Below, piece by piece: positions 22,877 through 35,063 of a stretch of DNA of 64,000 nucleotides. Source of the stretch: Ailurus styani. Its lineage: Eukaryota; Chordata; Mammalia; Carnivora; Ailuridae. Each line of letters opens with the position of its first letter. Within the stretch, counting starts at the first letter, position 1. The stretch is from contig LNAC01000065.1 of assembly GCA_002007465.1 (NCBI GenBank), positions 1,951,804-2,015,803 of the forward strand, written 5' to 3'. Under the pieces are notes generated by a model. That model was given only the letters and a program-made list of their open reading frames with translations, was not told the DNA's origin and did no database searches. A program made the translations under genes and the position numbers.

Positions 22877-23033
22877 CATGATGTAGGATCAGGGAATGTC
22901 CTCAAAAACCACTCGTGAAAAACAGGAGGATGCCTGGGTAGGAGAAATTCTCGGAATACTTTGAGTTTTTCAGACAAAGCTGCGGCTTTTGGTAGCATAC
23001 ACTGGCGAAGTTCTTTTCCTGTCATATAAACTC
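22877..23033 (-). CDS. ATR: ATR exon 43 (kinase C-lobe)
   Basis: 157 bases: two bases of glycine, VYMTGKELRQ to FPDPTS, then TG of tryptophan. Acceptor CCTTGCAG, donor TG/GTAAGT. Kinase domain, about human residues 2398-2450. Confidence 0.97.
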
Positions 23034-23829
23034 CTGCAAGGTAGAGTAGTTTCCATTAATCACAAGCCAAAGAATAAAATAGGCAATTTTTAAAAAAACA
23101 TCTATTTTTATTCAGACTGTTATACAAAAGCAAGAACAAATAGAAAAATTGAAATATGCATAGGTAAATTTACATTATAATAAAATAGTATAACACATTA
23201 TGTTTCCCTATACTTATCCAAAGTGAAGCCTCTTGTTGGTGAAAATTAATGTCAACTAAAACTAATGTTGTAGAATCAACTAATTCCAGAAAATACCACT
23301 CAGAATAAATCCAATGTAAAGAGTACCCTTGGAATTACAAAAATGCTCCAGCCCTCACTAAAATTATAGTGATTTCTCTGTTCCTCAGCATGTAGTATAG
23401 GTCCACACAGAATCATTATTAAAAAAAATTATTATGGTGCTCTGAAATAATTTACTGTGTGAATGCTAGCCTATAAGTTTCATTGTATACCTGGCTCTTA
23501 AGCTAATCCTGTACAATGGAAATCATGTGGAGAAACAGAACTTTTGCTTCTGATAGACTGGTTAGCTTGTATAATGACTCTACTATATTAAGTGCCTTTT
23601 AGGCCCATCTTGGTTTGGTGCTTTTTATGCCCGAAGCACAGCCAAAAGTTTTATGGGCAAGTTTGAGATTTGAGGTTTTTAGACTCAAATGTTATAGTTC
23701 CCATGCGTTTATATGATATTAAAAATTTTTTTAAAAATATTTTTAAAAATCCAAAAGCAGTAACTAAAACATAATATTTTATCTTTCCAATAAAATAGTC
23801 AATAGCAAGTTCCTTGGAATAAGAGTCTA

Positions 23830-23990
23830 ATCTTTGAGTTTCAGCTCTGCCACTTATCAGCTTTGTGAACTTGGATAAGTTACTTAACCTCTGGCACTAT
23901 ATATAAAATAGGGATAAGCAGACTTATTAACAATAAAGTATATAACATACTTAGCACAATAATATAGTAAATTATCAGTATCACTTTTTG
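23830..23990 (+). repeat. MIR SINE
   Basis: CTTGGATAAGTTACTTAACCTCTGG is the conserved MIR core. ATR intron 42. Confidence 0.8.
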
Positions 23991-24415
23991 TTATGGGTTA
24001 AACTACCCTCAAAAAAATGTGTTTAAGTCCTAACCCCTGGGACCTGTGAATGTAACCTTGAAAGAGAGGGCTGTTTCCCATGTAATCAGGTTAAGATGAA
24101 GTCATTAGGGTGGGCCCTTATTATAATATGACTAGTATATAAAATATTATATAGGAAAACAGAGACATATAGACTTAGAACACTGTGTGATGACAGGAGA
24201 GAGAGTGAAATGATCCATGTATAAAACTAAGGCACATCAAAGATTGCTGGAGAAGTTGAAGCTGACAGGCATGGAAGAGATTCTCCCCTAGAGCTATCAA
24301 AGATCTGGCCCTACTGACACCAAGATTTTGGATTCATAGCCTACCAAACTGTGAGAGAATATATTTCTGTTGTTTTCAGGACTCTGTTACAACAGCCCTA
24401 GGGAAACGAATATGC
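23990..24415 (+). mobile_element. MaLR-type solo LTR (MLT1/MST-like)
   Basis: Begins TGTTATGGGTTAAACTACC-like, contains AAGTCCTAACCCCTGG, GTCATTAGGGTGGGCCC and AACTGTGAGAGAATA, and ends near CAGCCCTAGGGAAACGAATA. This is the LTR layout of the mammalian MaLR group (ERVL-related, non-autonomous). No internal region; inert relic. Confidence 0.8.
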
Positions 24416-24469
24416 TTATTTTCTACCTTATTCTGATAACTTGATCTACTTTCTTTTAATGTACTGTAT

Positions 24470-25240
24470 CATATGCACTGAAATTTTTATTTTGAAATAG
24501 CTCTAGACTTACAAAAAACTGCATAATGATACAAAGAATACCCATATATATTTTTCACCCAGCTATTCTTAATGTTCATGTCTTTTATAATAATAGCACA
24601 ATTACCTAAATCGGGAAACTGATAGTTACAATGTTATTGACTAACCTTCAGACCTTATTCATATTTCACCAACTGTCCCACTACTGTCTTTTTTTCTGGG
24701 CCAGGACAATCCAGGATCACATATTACATTCAGCTGTCATGTCTCCTTAATGTCCTCAAATCTGGGAAATTTCTTTGTCTTTCATTACCTTGACATTTTT
24801 AAAGAGTTCTAACCACTTATATTTTTGTTTCTCCACTTAAAGTTACTATTTTTTTCCCTTTATAAAGTATGTTGTGGGGAGATATTTTGAGACCCTACAA
24901 ATAACCTGTTTCTTACCATGCTTTTGCTCATTCATTTTAGGATCCATTGATATTCAATGTTTGCAACAATTATTACTGTGGTACTTGCTAACTGGTGATT
25001 TTCTATTTCTATCATTTTCTCTACATTTATTCACTGCGATTCTATTGTAAGGAAGAACTATTCCTATTTCCCTACTTAATTATTTATTTATATCAGTGTG
25101 GATTCATGTCTATTTATTTTATTCTGTGAGTTATAATCTATACTATATCATTATTTATTTTGTTGCCCAAATTATCCCAGATTTAGTCAGGTGGAGACTC
25201 TAATTCCAATATAATACTTGCGGCTCTATTTTAGCCTTCC
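24470..25240 (-). mobile_element. Ancient L1-like fragment
   Basis: ATR intron 42. Text such as GAAATAGCTCTAGACTTAC and TGTCCCACTACTGTC resembles old L1 3' regions read in reverse. Highly diverged; family not assigned. Confidence 0.45.
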
Positions 25241-25620
25241 CTTTCCTTTCTCTCACAGTGAAAAAGCTAGCTCTCATTATCCACAATATATTTATTTATT
25301 TGCTAAAGTTGAGTATACACATAAAGTAGTTTCAGAATTGCTAACCAACACCTTTGTGAAAAACAAATTTTATATACATTCTTATAAATAGCTACATCAA
25401 ATTCTTTTGGGATAATGATATAATTAGGATAAAGAAGGGAATAGAACACCAGGAAGAAAAACACATAAATACTTCTGTATATAGAATCTCATTTGACCTA
25501 GAAATTCTACTATGGCTTATACAAAAAAAGGTATAAGAACATATGTTAATAATAATTACACATATTGGCAACTTCTATAGTCATATTGTATATTTGTATT
25601 TTAAGAATTAATTTTAGTAC

Positions 25621-25771
25621 CCTTTTCCTTATATAGTTTGGTCAGAATAGGTCTCAAGCCAGCAGTGTTGTTAACCCATTCGATAATCCCACATTCATCA
25701 TTCAGGGGAATAACTGCATATGTTCGGATATGAAGTTCTCTTCTACGAGATTCTGCATCTTTTCTTAAGCA
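25621..25771 (-). CDS. ATR: ATR exon 42 (kinase N-lobe)
   Basis: 151 bases: CLRKDAESRR to LTKLYKEK plus one base of a split glycine. Acceptor TTTTTAATAG, donor AAGG/GTACTA. Kinase domain, about human residues 2348-2398; includes the hinge-region stretch IEWVNNTAGLRP. Confidence 0.97.
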
Positions 25772-26982
25772 CTATTAAAAAAAACACACATAAACTTAAA
25801 AATTCAAAATTTCCAAATGTCATGTCAAATATATCTAAAGATTATTCATTTCATAGCAAAAGAAACTCAGTGAAAGTTTACTACGTGGTATAGATGAGTA
25901 ATTCTTCAGAATGGTAGGAAAGGAAGCTACTGGGATAGTATCTATAATCTTCTTCCAAATCATGCTGGGCAAAAATGTGCTGGGCAAGTCCCTCTTTCTA
26001 ATTATTCACTGTTAATGTGACAACAATATTGTGTTCAAAATATTATACTTGTATATTCAACAATGACAAAATGTTCTTTTTTTTTATTGCTTTATAGATG
26101 TTACTGAAATATTAAGTCCTCAGGCACAAAGACTGCTGTTTAATTTTGACTATTTAAACAAAAAGTATGAGTTTTATAATATCCTCAAAATGTCATTTTA
26201 TTCTTGTAATTTAATATTATGGCTTCATTTGAAAAACTGTCTGTCTCCTAGCAGAAGAAAGCTTTTTACGTCTCATCGGATTAATCCTGAATTATTCTAG
26301 GTAAGGATAAACAGTCTATTTTGTATAATTCTGAAACTGTATGAAATAAACAAACTAAGCACACAAATATAATTGCAACCTGTCCAATTCAAAAGCACAA
26401 TCACTAACCAAAGCCATATTTTAAACTTTAGGAATAAAAAGACTACATAAGTGTCAGCCAAACGGTACAGCATTAGAATGACATGTAAAGATCACTTTGT
26501 TGTCTCCTAGACCAACACAGACTGTAGTTTTTCACAATCAGGTTATTGTATTTTACCATAGGAATGTGGGGGAACAGTAATGAAATAATCAGTAACAAAG
26601 CTGATTAGGATAAATTTATAAACTAAAGCCAGGCCAATTGATACCCCTAACCAGAAAAACACTCAAGGGAACTTCAGATGAACAAACTAATGGTTTAATA
26701 GTCAGTGAATTAGGTTACCAATTTACTACGCATTTTAATAAAAAATAATCCCTCACTTCATAGTGCCTTTGAAATGGGTTTTTAATGTGATATTAATTTT
26801 TAAATTATTTTTGGTTACACTAAGTACAAACCACAGTTATTCTTTTTTAAAAATGAAGTTATCTGTTGCTATACCTTTTCTATGTTAAAAGTCTGGAACT
26901 TTTCCTGCTAATAGAAGAGATGCCAGTGAAATGTGGGGAGAGGATAGAGAGGAAAGGCAAGAAATTTATTAAAAAAAAATTA

Positions 26983-27180
26983 GGGCGCCTGGGTAGCTCA
27001 GTGGGTTAAAGCCTCTGCTTTCGGCTCAGGTCATGATCTCAGCGTCCTGGGATCGAGGCCCGCATCGGGCTCTCTGCTCGGCAGGGAGCCTGCCTCCTCC
27101 TCTCCCTGTCTCTGCCTGCCTCTCTGCCTACTTGTGATCTCTCTCTCTGTGTCAAATAAATAAATAAAATCTTTAAAAAA
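26983..27180 (+). mobile_element. CAN-SINE, young type
   Basis: GGGTTAAAGCC head, CAGCGTCCTGGG variant. A-rich duplication AAAAAATTA on both sides. ATR intron 41. Confidence 0.96.
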
Positions 27181-27422
27181 AAAAATTAAATTTCATCTTT
27201 CTATTTTATGGTTTAATTTTTACCAATGGAAAAAACAGATGCTATGCATTTACAAATATCTGGCCACAGAATAATTCAAAATACCTAAGGTCATCCATAT
27301 ATAATAAACCCTTAGTAAGATTTCTCATATCATCTCTGAGACAGAAATCAAACACTTAACAAATATACTGAAAAAAATACTAATGATCACCTTTAAGCAG
27401 TGTGTTGATAAAAACAGAACCT

Positions 27423-27638
27423 GGGGCAGCTGTGTGGTTCAGTTAGTTAAGCATCCAACTCTTGATTTTAGCTCAGGTCATGATCTCAGGGTTGTGAGAT
27501 CAAGCCCTGCATCGGGATTGTGCTCAGCAGGGAGTCTGCTTGAGATTCTCTCTCTCCCTCACCCCCTCCCTATCCCTGCACACTCTCTCTAAAATAAATA
27601 ACAAATATTTAAAAACAAAAAACCTCCAAAAAAGGCCC
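27423..27638 (+). mobile_element. CAN-SINE, older type
   Basis: GGGGCAGCTGTGTGGTTCAG head; duplication AACAGAACCT on both sides. ATR intron 41. Confidence 0.92.
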
Positions 27639-27794
27639 AAACAGAACCTAACATCTTTTGTCTAGCACTAAAACAAATACATCTGATAGAGTCTATTACA
27701 GATAATTTAAACATCAAATAGAAAATATTTTCCCTAACATGTGTTACATAGTTTTCTCAATATAATAAAAGCAATGTTATTTTTTAAAGTAAAA

Positions 27795-28365
27795 AATTAC
27801 ATGAAACCAGCAATTCCACTTCTGGATAATACTCAAAACTGAAGAAGGGATTCAAAGAGCTATTTACACACCTATGTTCATAGCAATATTATTCACAATA
27901 GTAAAAGGTGGAACCAATCCAAGTGTCCACTGATATAGACGAATGAATAAACAAAATGCAGTATCTACATATAATGGTATATTACTGAGCCTTACTCAAG
28001 AAAAAATTCTACACATGATATAACATGCATGAACCCTGAAGACAATGTTAAGTGAAATAAGCCAGTAAAAAGGGACAAAAAATATGTGATTCCACTTTTA
28101 CAAGGTATCTAGAGTAGTCAAATTCATGAGGTAGAAAGTAGAATGGCAGTTACCAGAGGCTGGGAAGGAAAGGAATAAGGAGTTATTGTTTATTAATTAG
28201 AGAGTTTTAGTTTGGGGAGATGAAAAACATTCTGGAGAGGGATGGTAGTGATAGTTGCACAAAAATGTGTATGTACTTAATGTCACTGAACTGAACTGTT
28301 AAAAGTAGTTAATATGGTAAGCTTTATCCCAATTAAAAAAAATTAAATAAAAACAAAAAAGGCAG
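27795..28365 (+). mobile_element. L1 3' fragment, plus strand
   Basis: ATR intron 41. CAGCAATTCCACTTCTGG, GTCCACTGATATAGACGAAT, CAGTTACCAGAGGCTGGGAA and an A-rich end are characteristic L1 ORF2-end/3' UTR text with old divergence. Confidence 0.8.
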
Positions 28366-28469
28366 TACATTTGATTCTTTTCAACAATGATCTATCTGCA
28401 TTATGAAAAGCTCTTATCACATGATAGTAGTTATGGTAATTCTAAAATTAAAGCAAACTATCTCCAAAC

Positions 28470-28613
28470 CTTATTAATCAAGGAATTGAATTCCATTAGT
28501 CTACAATCCTTTCTCAGGTCATCTTTTGGCTTACACATCATGATGTAGAACTTTCCATCTGATCCTTTCAAAGAGATCTTCTTTGGTTTCTGAAGAGAAG
28601 CAAGAATTTCCAC
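28470..28613 (-). CDS. ATR: ATR exon 41 (kinase N-lobe)
   Basis: 144 bases, 48 codons, VEILASLQKP to FNSLINK, phase 0 to 0. Holds the ATP-binding lysine: the Lys after FYIMMC is residue 940 here, equal to human K2327. Acceptor TCTTTTAG; donor AAG/GTTTGG is weak. Kinase catalytic domain. Confidence 0.97.
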
Positions 28614-28912
28614 CTAAAAGATAATGAGTTATATATAAGGTAAGGTCAAGATTCTTTATTTAAATTTTCATATATAAATACTGTGTTACCTAACAAAAAG
28701 AATAACTTATACTGTATAGTAAATTTATTATTTTAATAATTTCTTTTATCATAATCACTGATGACCTATGAAAAGAATGCCCATGAGAGACCCACTGTCA
28801 CCCATTAGGAATGGCTATAAAGTAAAAGGATTACTTCATCAGCAATGAAAGTACTTACACATCCAAATTTTGGCAACCTCTTCAGGACAGCCACAATATT
28901 TAAAAGATTTTT

Positions 28913-29098
28913 TTTAAAGATTTTATTTATTTGAGAACGAGCGTGTGTGTGCACGAACAGTAGGGAGGGGCAGAGGGAGAGGGAGAAGCAGACTCCCCAC
29001 TGAGTGGGGAGCCTGACACAGGTCTGGATCTCAGGATCGCAGGATCATAACCTGAGCCAAAGGAAGTTGCTCAACTGACTGAGCCACCCAGGCACCCC
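28913..29098 (-). mobile_element. CAN-SINE
   Basis: Duplication TAAAAGATTTTT at 28901-28912 and 29099-29110. ATR intron 40. Confidence 0.93.
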
Positions 29099-29110
29099 TA
29101 AAAGATTTTT

Positions 29111-30144
29111 GAAACATTCTTTGGAACCTGTCTTTAGAGCTGAAGACACTGTTTTTAAATGTCTTTAACGGTAAGAAATGCTTATCAATTTAATATAACT
29201 GGATTTTTTAAAAGAAACTGTGCCAAAATCAAGTCCATCTAATGAGATGAGTTAATAAACTGAATACTATTAAGTTAAAAACAAACTATGACTGTAAGTA
29301 AGTAGGAATGATTTCATTATGTGGCTTAGTAGCTGGCTCTGAGCCAATTAAACAAATTTTTGATACACAGAATTACTGGAACAGTTCTCAAAAGTATTTA
29401 CTTAGAAATACTCTAATACCACTTCTTTAAAATAGTCACATATTTATAGTCACATATTATACTTTAAAAAAATCAAGCTCTTCTTAGTTGAATTTTGATT
29501 CCTCCTGAAGTATAAGCAAAAACTGTATTTTGTTCTTTTCTCCATTTTTAGGATGAAAGAAAGTATGGAAAATCAAAATGTGAATAATAAAAATTATACT
29601 CATACTAAAACAATACAAGCATCTAAAAAAAATCAAAATACTCAGTTGAACATGGGTTGTTGTTTTTTTTAAGACACTGTCCTAGAAATTGTAGAAGATT
29701 TAAAAGAGAATAAGCATGAACACTGTGTGTGTATGTAATAAATAGGGGAAGATAAATGTATATGATTGAAAAGTTGACAATACAAAGGCAGTTAACTGAT
29801 TAGAAACAGACATGTAATGTTAGCAATATGTTCTAGAGAAGTTTAGGAGAGAAAACATCTTCATTGGAGGACATAAAAAGCTAACAATTGTGAAGGAACC
29901 ATCTCCCTATTACGTTATTTAAGATGCATGGCTCTCAATCATAATAAACATTAGAAAAGTATCAATCTTCTCCATATGGATATTTTTATAGGTCACAGAT
30001 ATTGGGAACTTGGGATTTTTAACATTTAATTTTATCCCATCAGTATAAGAGAGTTTCACTTTTCTGTATCTCTAATCATATTTTTCTTTGCAAATAAAAT
30101 GCACTTAGTCTCTAAGAAAAACTTAAAAAAACTTAATTTGAAAA
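29111..30144. other. ATR intron 40, nothing recognised
   Basis: AT-rich intron sequence without exon or clear repeat between SINEs. Confidence 0.6.
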
Positions 30145-30325
30145 AATTTTTTTAAAGATTTTATTTATTTATTTGACAGAGAGAGATTACAAGTAGGCAG
30201 AGAGAGAGGAGGAAGCAGGCTCCCTGCTGAGCAGAGAGCCCGATGCGGGCCTCGATCCCAGGACCCTGAGATCATGACCCAAGCCGAAGGCAGAGGCTTT
30301 AACCCACTGAGCCACCCAGGCACCC
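30145..30325 (-). mobile_element. CAN-SINE, young type
   Basis: Duplication TAATTTGAAA on both sides; ends about 65 bases below ATR exon 40, so in intron 40 close to its donor. Confidence 0.95.
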
Positions 30326-30392
30326 TAATTTGAAATTTTTAACTTAACTAAATTTTAAAATGATAGTTACAATTACATAACATTGAAGTTAC

Positions 30393-30593
30393 CGTATCAT
30401 CAAAGCTTGCAATATAGGCCCAATGACCAGGAAATGGCTCATGGTTAGCATGGGCACCCGGAATTGATGGAAGAGTAGGTATCATGACTGACTGTAGAGG
30501 AATGAGTATTTCACTAAATGTTGGTTCTTCCACCAGCTTTTTAAGCATTTTAAAATGAGTGCTCATGCTTAATGTGGAACTACTTCCATCCAC
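30393..30593 (-). CDS. ATR: ATR exon 40, three codons shorter than human
   Basis: 201 bases, 67 codons, VDGSSSTLSM to IASFDDT, phase 0 to 0. Start of the kinase N-lobe region. After GAHANH the sequence goes directly to EPFPGHW, whereas I recall three extra residues (ASH) in human. The offset of conserved landmarks before and after this exon differs by exactly three, which supports the length difference. Donor ACG/GTAACT, acceptor CCCCAG. Confidence 0.95.
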
Positions 30594-32113
30594 CTGGGGA
30601 AAGAAAATAGTACATTTTAATTTTTGTGGGTTTACCTTGAATTATAGAACACTTATCCTCAATCAAAACAAACATTTTACTTTTACAGTATTTTAGTTAC
30701 AATTGTTAAGCATTCGGCAGTTTTGTAAGAATTTATGTATCTCATTTTACCCTATCTGTACTCTTTTGCCTTATCAATAATAGTACCCATATCACAGGAC
30801 TGTTTAATGACGAATGGAGACAATAAAGGCCTACAGTCTATTATCAGACATTATACAATCCAAAGAGCTGTGTAAAACAAACCTTTTTTTTGGTACCAAA
30901 TCTCATTTGGGAGCAAAATGATACCTGAACCTCTTACTTAGAGTAAAGATTAGTATGTTACACTGCAGAAAGTTATGTAACTGATTATGGGATACTCTAT
31001 CAGAATACTCTCAGTAGGGATACTCAATATTGAGTATATATACTACATCACCTTAAAAAATCTGAAAAATTCTGAATTCATAAGTGCAGACTAGCTGCAA
31101 AAATTTCAGATAAAGAACTAAAAACTTGTACATGTAAAGCACTTAGAAAAGTGCCAGTGTTTAAATGCTGGCAATTATAACGTTTGTTACTCAAATAGGA
31201 CTAAAATAGATAACAAAAACAGATTACTCTTTCAAGGTGTTTACTGATAAAGGGAAGGTGAAAAATAGAATAGTCTGTATTTTCTCACCTATAAACAGCT
31301 AATAGACTGAATATTTATAAAGTGAAATCTAGCTATTTACCTATAAAGAGTCTCTCTCCCCTTCCTCATAACTAACTCCATTCCTTACTTTTATCTTTTT
31401 TACACATGTTTAGGGATTTTTCCCTTCTATTTCCTTGAGCAAATGAGAATGTTACTCCTGTAACCATGTTTATACTCTAGACAGAAGTACACTGAAAAAA
31501 GTAGTTATTAAACTAGATAATAACCATCTTCTTAGTTCCCTACAACACTATCAGCACCTCACTGCAGGAGAACATGTCTTCTTTATCTTTGTTTCCCTTG
31601 GCATTAGTGCCTGTCAACAGGCAATGAAATAAGTGTGTACTGCAAGAATGAAATGAAATGAAAACCAAAACTCCAATCTTCTTTCCTCTCATATATGTAG
31701 TTTAATGTAATAAGTTTTAAAAATTTAAAGATATGAAACAAAATATTAATAGAGACGACTTTGAGTATTTTACATCCTTATATTTTTATGGCTTATTTCA
31801 TATTTCTCTACTTAAATTATTTCTAATTAATATGGATAATTTACTCTCAGAATCTACACTAAGAAGAGTTTTGGAAATTTTAAAGTATAAATTTGAGAGA
31901 AAGACATGTTAGAAATTTTAAAAACCGCTTTAGTAAGGTATGCTGCATATATTTAAGTATATAATTTAATGAATTTTTATGTATGTGCATACCCACTTAT
32001 GTTAGAATTTTTACTTAATTAAATCAAATTAAAGAAAACCAGCTAAAATCACAGAGAAGTTTTATATAAATGGTCCAACAATGGTCTATAAGTAGGAAGA
32101 TTTATGATCATAC
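30594..32113. other. ATR intron 39, nothing recognised
   Basis: About 1.5 kb of AT-rich intron without SINE, long frame or identifiable repeat; unusually SINE-free for this window. Confidence 0.6.
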
Positions 32114-32248
32114 CGGTTTATTGCACAATTCCAAAAGCTTGTCTGTTAGACGAGTTGCATCTCCAATAAATTTCTCTAAGGATTTTTTCATATGTATGGC
32201 TTTATTTAGGATTTCCTTGCATCTGTTCACACGCATGGGATAAGAAGA
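32114..32248 (-). CDS. ATR: ATR exon 39
   Basis: 135 bases, 45 codons, SSYPMRVNRC to LELCNKP, phase 0 to 0. Acceptor TATGACAG, donor CCG/GTATGA. Linker between the FAT and kinase domains, about human residues 2185-2229. Confidence 0.96.
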
Positions 32249-32309
32249 CTGTCATAAAAGAATTAAATGCAGTTTTATACAAGATTTAAAAAAAAAACCC
32301 AGAATTTTG

Positions 32310-32860
32310 ATAGACACAAATCAACTTAAAACGTATTCATGATGAGAATCTATACTGATTCAAATTTCCTGGAAATCAATTTGGCGATGCTCTCAACAGC
32401 CATAAAAATGCTGTTATCCTATGACTTCATGAATTCCCTTCTTAGAATCTATCTTGGTGGAATAATCAGAAATGAGAATAAATATAAATGTGTCTAGATG
32501 TATTTATTACAAGAGCAAAACCATGGAAACACAACAGTTAAATAAATTATAGAAAATAATTTATGGCTAACTATAGAAATTTAAATAATTATTAAAATTG
32601 TGTCTTCAAAGAGTATTTCATGCCTAGGAACATGCTATGGTATCAATGTTAGGTGAAAAATATCAAATTATATATCTCTATAATCCAAATTTAGCATTAA
32701 AATGTGCATAGAAAATACACATACAAAAATACAAAAGAATAGTAATAGTTAGAATTAGTGAATTTTAGTTTTCTTTTTATACCTGTGTATTTTACAAATT
32801 CTCTAAAACATTTATAATTAAATATATATACCACTTTATAAATGCCCATTAGTAACGCAA
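32310..32860 (+). mobile_element. Ancient L1-like fragment
   Basis: ATR intron 38. GGAAATCAATTTGGCGATGC and downstream AT-rich text resemble an old L1 3' region; weak. Confidence 0.45.
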
Positions 32861-33205
32861 TGAAGTTTTTCTATTATTAATAGCTTAGTTGCTTTGGATA
32901 AAACACTTTGAAAAAATAGGCTACCATTTTATACCAAGCACCAACAGTTTACTTGACTTCACAGAGAAAAGAAACATGCTGAATTCTTTGATCTTAATAT
33001 CCTAGTCCTTTCATTTTATGTGGTAAGTATTTCTGAATTTTAAAATGATACATAATGCTTTTATTTCTCTTGTTTACAAATATTTAAAATTTATGTTTTG
33101 CTATTGATCTAAGAAAGAAACGCTGGAACTTACATCTTCATATCAGTATTAAATAATCAATGCCATATAAAATGGAAAGAGACACTGATGTCGTTACTGT
33201 ATTAC

Positions 33206-33438
33206 CTTTGACACAGCTGTCATCATCCACATTGCTTGTTGAGGATAGGCCAGAAACACTTTGGCTATAATTTCCATCAAGACAACAAAAACCTCATCAT
33301 GAGAATGACAAATTCGGGAGATCAACTGTGAAAAAGCAGTCAAAAACTGATATGGTGCTAAGTGATTTGTGTGCTCTGTGATAACCTTGTTTATTTTAGC
33401 TAAATCATTTCTCATTTGGACACGATCAGAACGGCCAG
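33206..33438 (-). CDS. ATR: ATR exon 38
   Basis: 233 bases: two bases of alanine, GRSDRVQMRN to MWMMTAVSK, phase 0 at the end. Acceptor TTTTTTCCAG, donor AAG/GTAATA. The longest ATR exon in the window; end of the FAT domain (about human residues 2107-2184). Very close to the human sequence as I recall it. Confidence 0.97.
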
Positions 33439-33558
33439 CTGGAAAAAAATCAAATTTAAAAAAAAAAACAGAGAAGAAGAAAAACAGTGTATCAGTTCAT
33501 TTCACAGAAGAAAAATTTTGTTTTAAAAACGGCTTTACAATATACATTATTCCCATAC

Positions 33559-33603
33559 CCGAAGCTAGATCACTTGCCAATCTGTGAATATAGCTGTCTT
33601 CGT
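33559..33603 (-). other. Candidate ATR cassette microexon (exon 37b)
   Basis: 45 bases in ATR intron 37 flanked by a pyrimidine-rich acceptor (TTTCTATTTAG) and donor CGG/GTATGG. In the frame set by the phase-1 junction it reads DEDSYIHRLASDLAS with no stop, and skipping or including it both leave frame intact and the flanking Ala unchanged. I do not recall it in canonical human ATR. Chance is possible for so short a stretch. Confidence 0.4.
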
Positions 33604-33969
33604 CTAAATAGAAACATATTTAGGGCCATTAAAAAACTCAAGGGCTATTAATTTTCAATAGAAACACAGAACAAGCCACACTCCACTATAATTTTTAGGG
33701 TAAATTATTTGGCTTAAACTAGTATCTCTCAATATGTGTTAGGTTCAGGAAGGAATGAGTAGATTCTCATTTGCAGCCTTGAAGTGCAACTTATGCCTAC
33801 ATGTCTAGTGTTTCTCCTCTTTGTTAACATTCTTGCTCACACTTCTATTCAATTTAAATTATCAAATTCATTCCTAGTTTTTGTAAGTTAGACTGTCAAG
33901 CCAAATGTGACTTTATACCAAAGTTAAAATTTTTCTTATCCTTTAAAACTTTTACATAAAAAAGTATAC

Positions 33970-34067
33970 CTTTTTCCCATTCATATGCCTTAGCACCAAA
34001 ATCAAGCCACAGTGATAACATTCGTGGCATTGACTGATATATGAATTGGTTTCCATACTGGAGAGAT
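33970..34067 (-). CDS. ATR: ATR exon 37
   Basis: 98 bases: one base of arginine, SLQYGNQFIY to AKAYEWEK, then one base of a split codon. Acceptor ATTGCAG, donor AAG/GTATAC. It joins exon 38 at phase 1 (G/CT, Ala). A 45-base phase-compatible candidate exon lies between them at 33559-33603. FAT domain, about human residues 2074-2107. Confidence 0.96.
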
Positions 34068-34215
34068 CTGCAATTATATAGAAAAGATGTTATTAACATA
34101 GTGCTCTTTTTTTACACTATATGGATTAAAATGTAAAGATTTAAACTACCACTTGACAGATATAAACAGAAAATGTTTCCGGGATCAAATAATTATCTAA
34201 AAGTATCCTTGACAT

Positions 34216-34389
34216 GGGGCACCTGGGTGGCTCAGTTGGTTAAGCATCTGCCTTTGGCTCAGGTCATGATCTCAGGGTCCTGGGATTGGCCCAGCATTAG
34301 GCTCCATGCTCAGTGTGGAGTCTGCTTTCCTGTTGCCCCCCTACCTCCCATGCTCGCTTGCTCTCTCAAATAAATAAAATCTTAAAAAA
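34216..34389 (+). mobile_element. CAN-SINE
   Basis: GGGGCACCTGGGTGGCTCAG head and AAATAAATAAAATCTT tail. Duplication not clear. ATR intron 36. Confidence 0.93.
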
Positions 34390-34929
34390 GAATGAATGGA
34401 ATGTCATTATTACTTTTTAGGAAATAATATATGAAAATATAAACAGGCATGAGACAATACACTATGTGATTATAATACACTAATATATAAAATCAAGTTA
34501 TATTTTACCTGTTATCTAGTCTAAGAGATAAGCTCTACAAGTTTAATGTCAAAAGCATTTTCATATATAATATTTCTTAGCAGAACAGGCAAGAAGAAGA
34601 CATTCTATTCGTAATTATGACCAATAAATACATTAAATTTAGGGTCTTCTGGAATCCTAGGGAGCGGGACTCAGGTGATGAGGGTCTGGAATGGGAAGGA
34701 CACTTAATTTTCGTTGTATAATATTAGTACTACTGAATTTAAAAATATAAATGCACCTTACTTTTTCCATTAATAAAATTATTTTTTAAAAGAAATAAAG
34801 AATGATATAAAGAAAAAATTTATACCTCATTTAAGGTTAAAGATTGAATCAGTGGTAAAGCAGAAAACATCCTGAATATGCTAAAATCTGTGGTAACAGT
34901 TCAAGATCGAGTCACTCTGACATATTTAA

Positions 34930-35020
34930 GTTTTTTTTTTTTTTTTTTAATTTTTATCTATTCATTTGACACAGAGAGAGAGATTACAAGTAGGCAGAGA
35001 GGCAGGCAGAGAGAGAGGAG
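34930..35020 (-). mobile_element. 5'-truncated CAN-SINE near ATR exon 36 donor
   Basis: Only the 3' half is present (CT-rich part and tail), yet flanked by a perfect 16-base duplication ACTCTGACATATTTAA (34914-34929, 35021-35036). Sense to ATR; the right duplication ends 27 bases below the exon 36 edge. Confidence 0.96.
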
Positions 35021-35063
35021 ACTCTGACATATTTAATCAGCACGCATCAGTTCTCACACTTAC

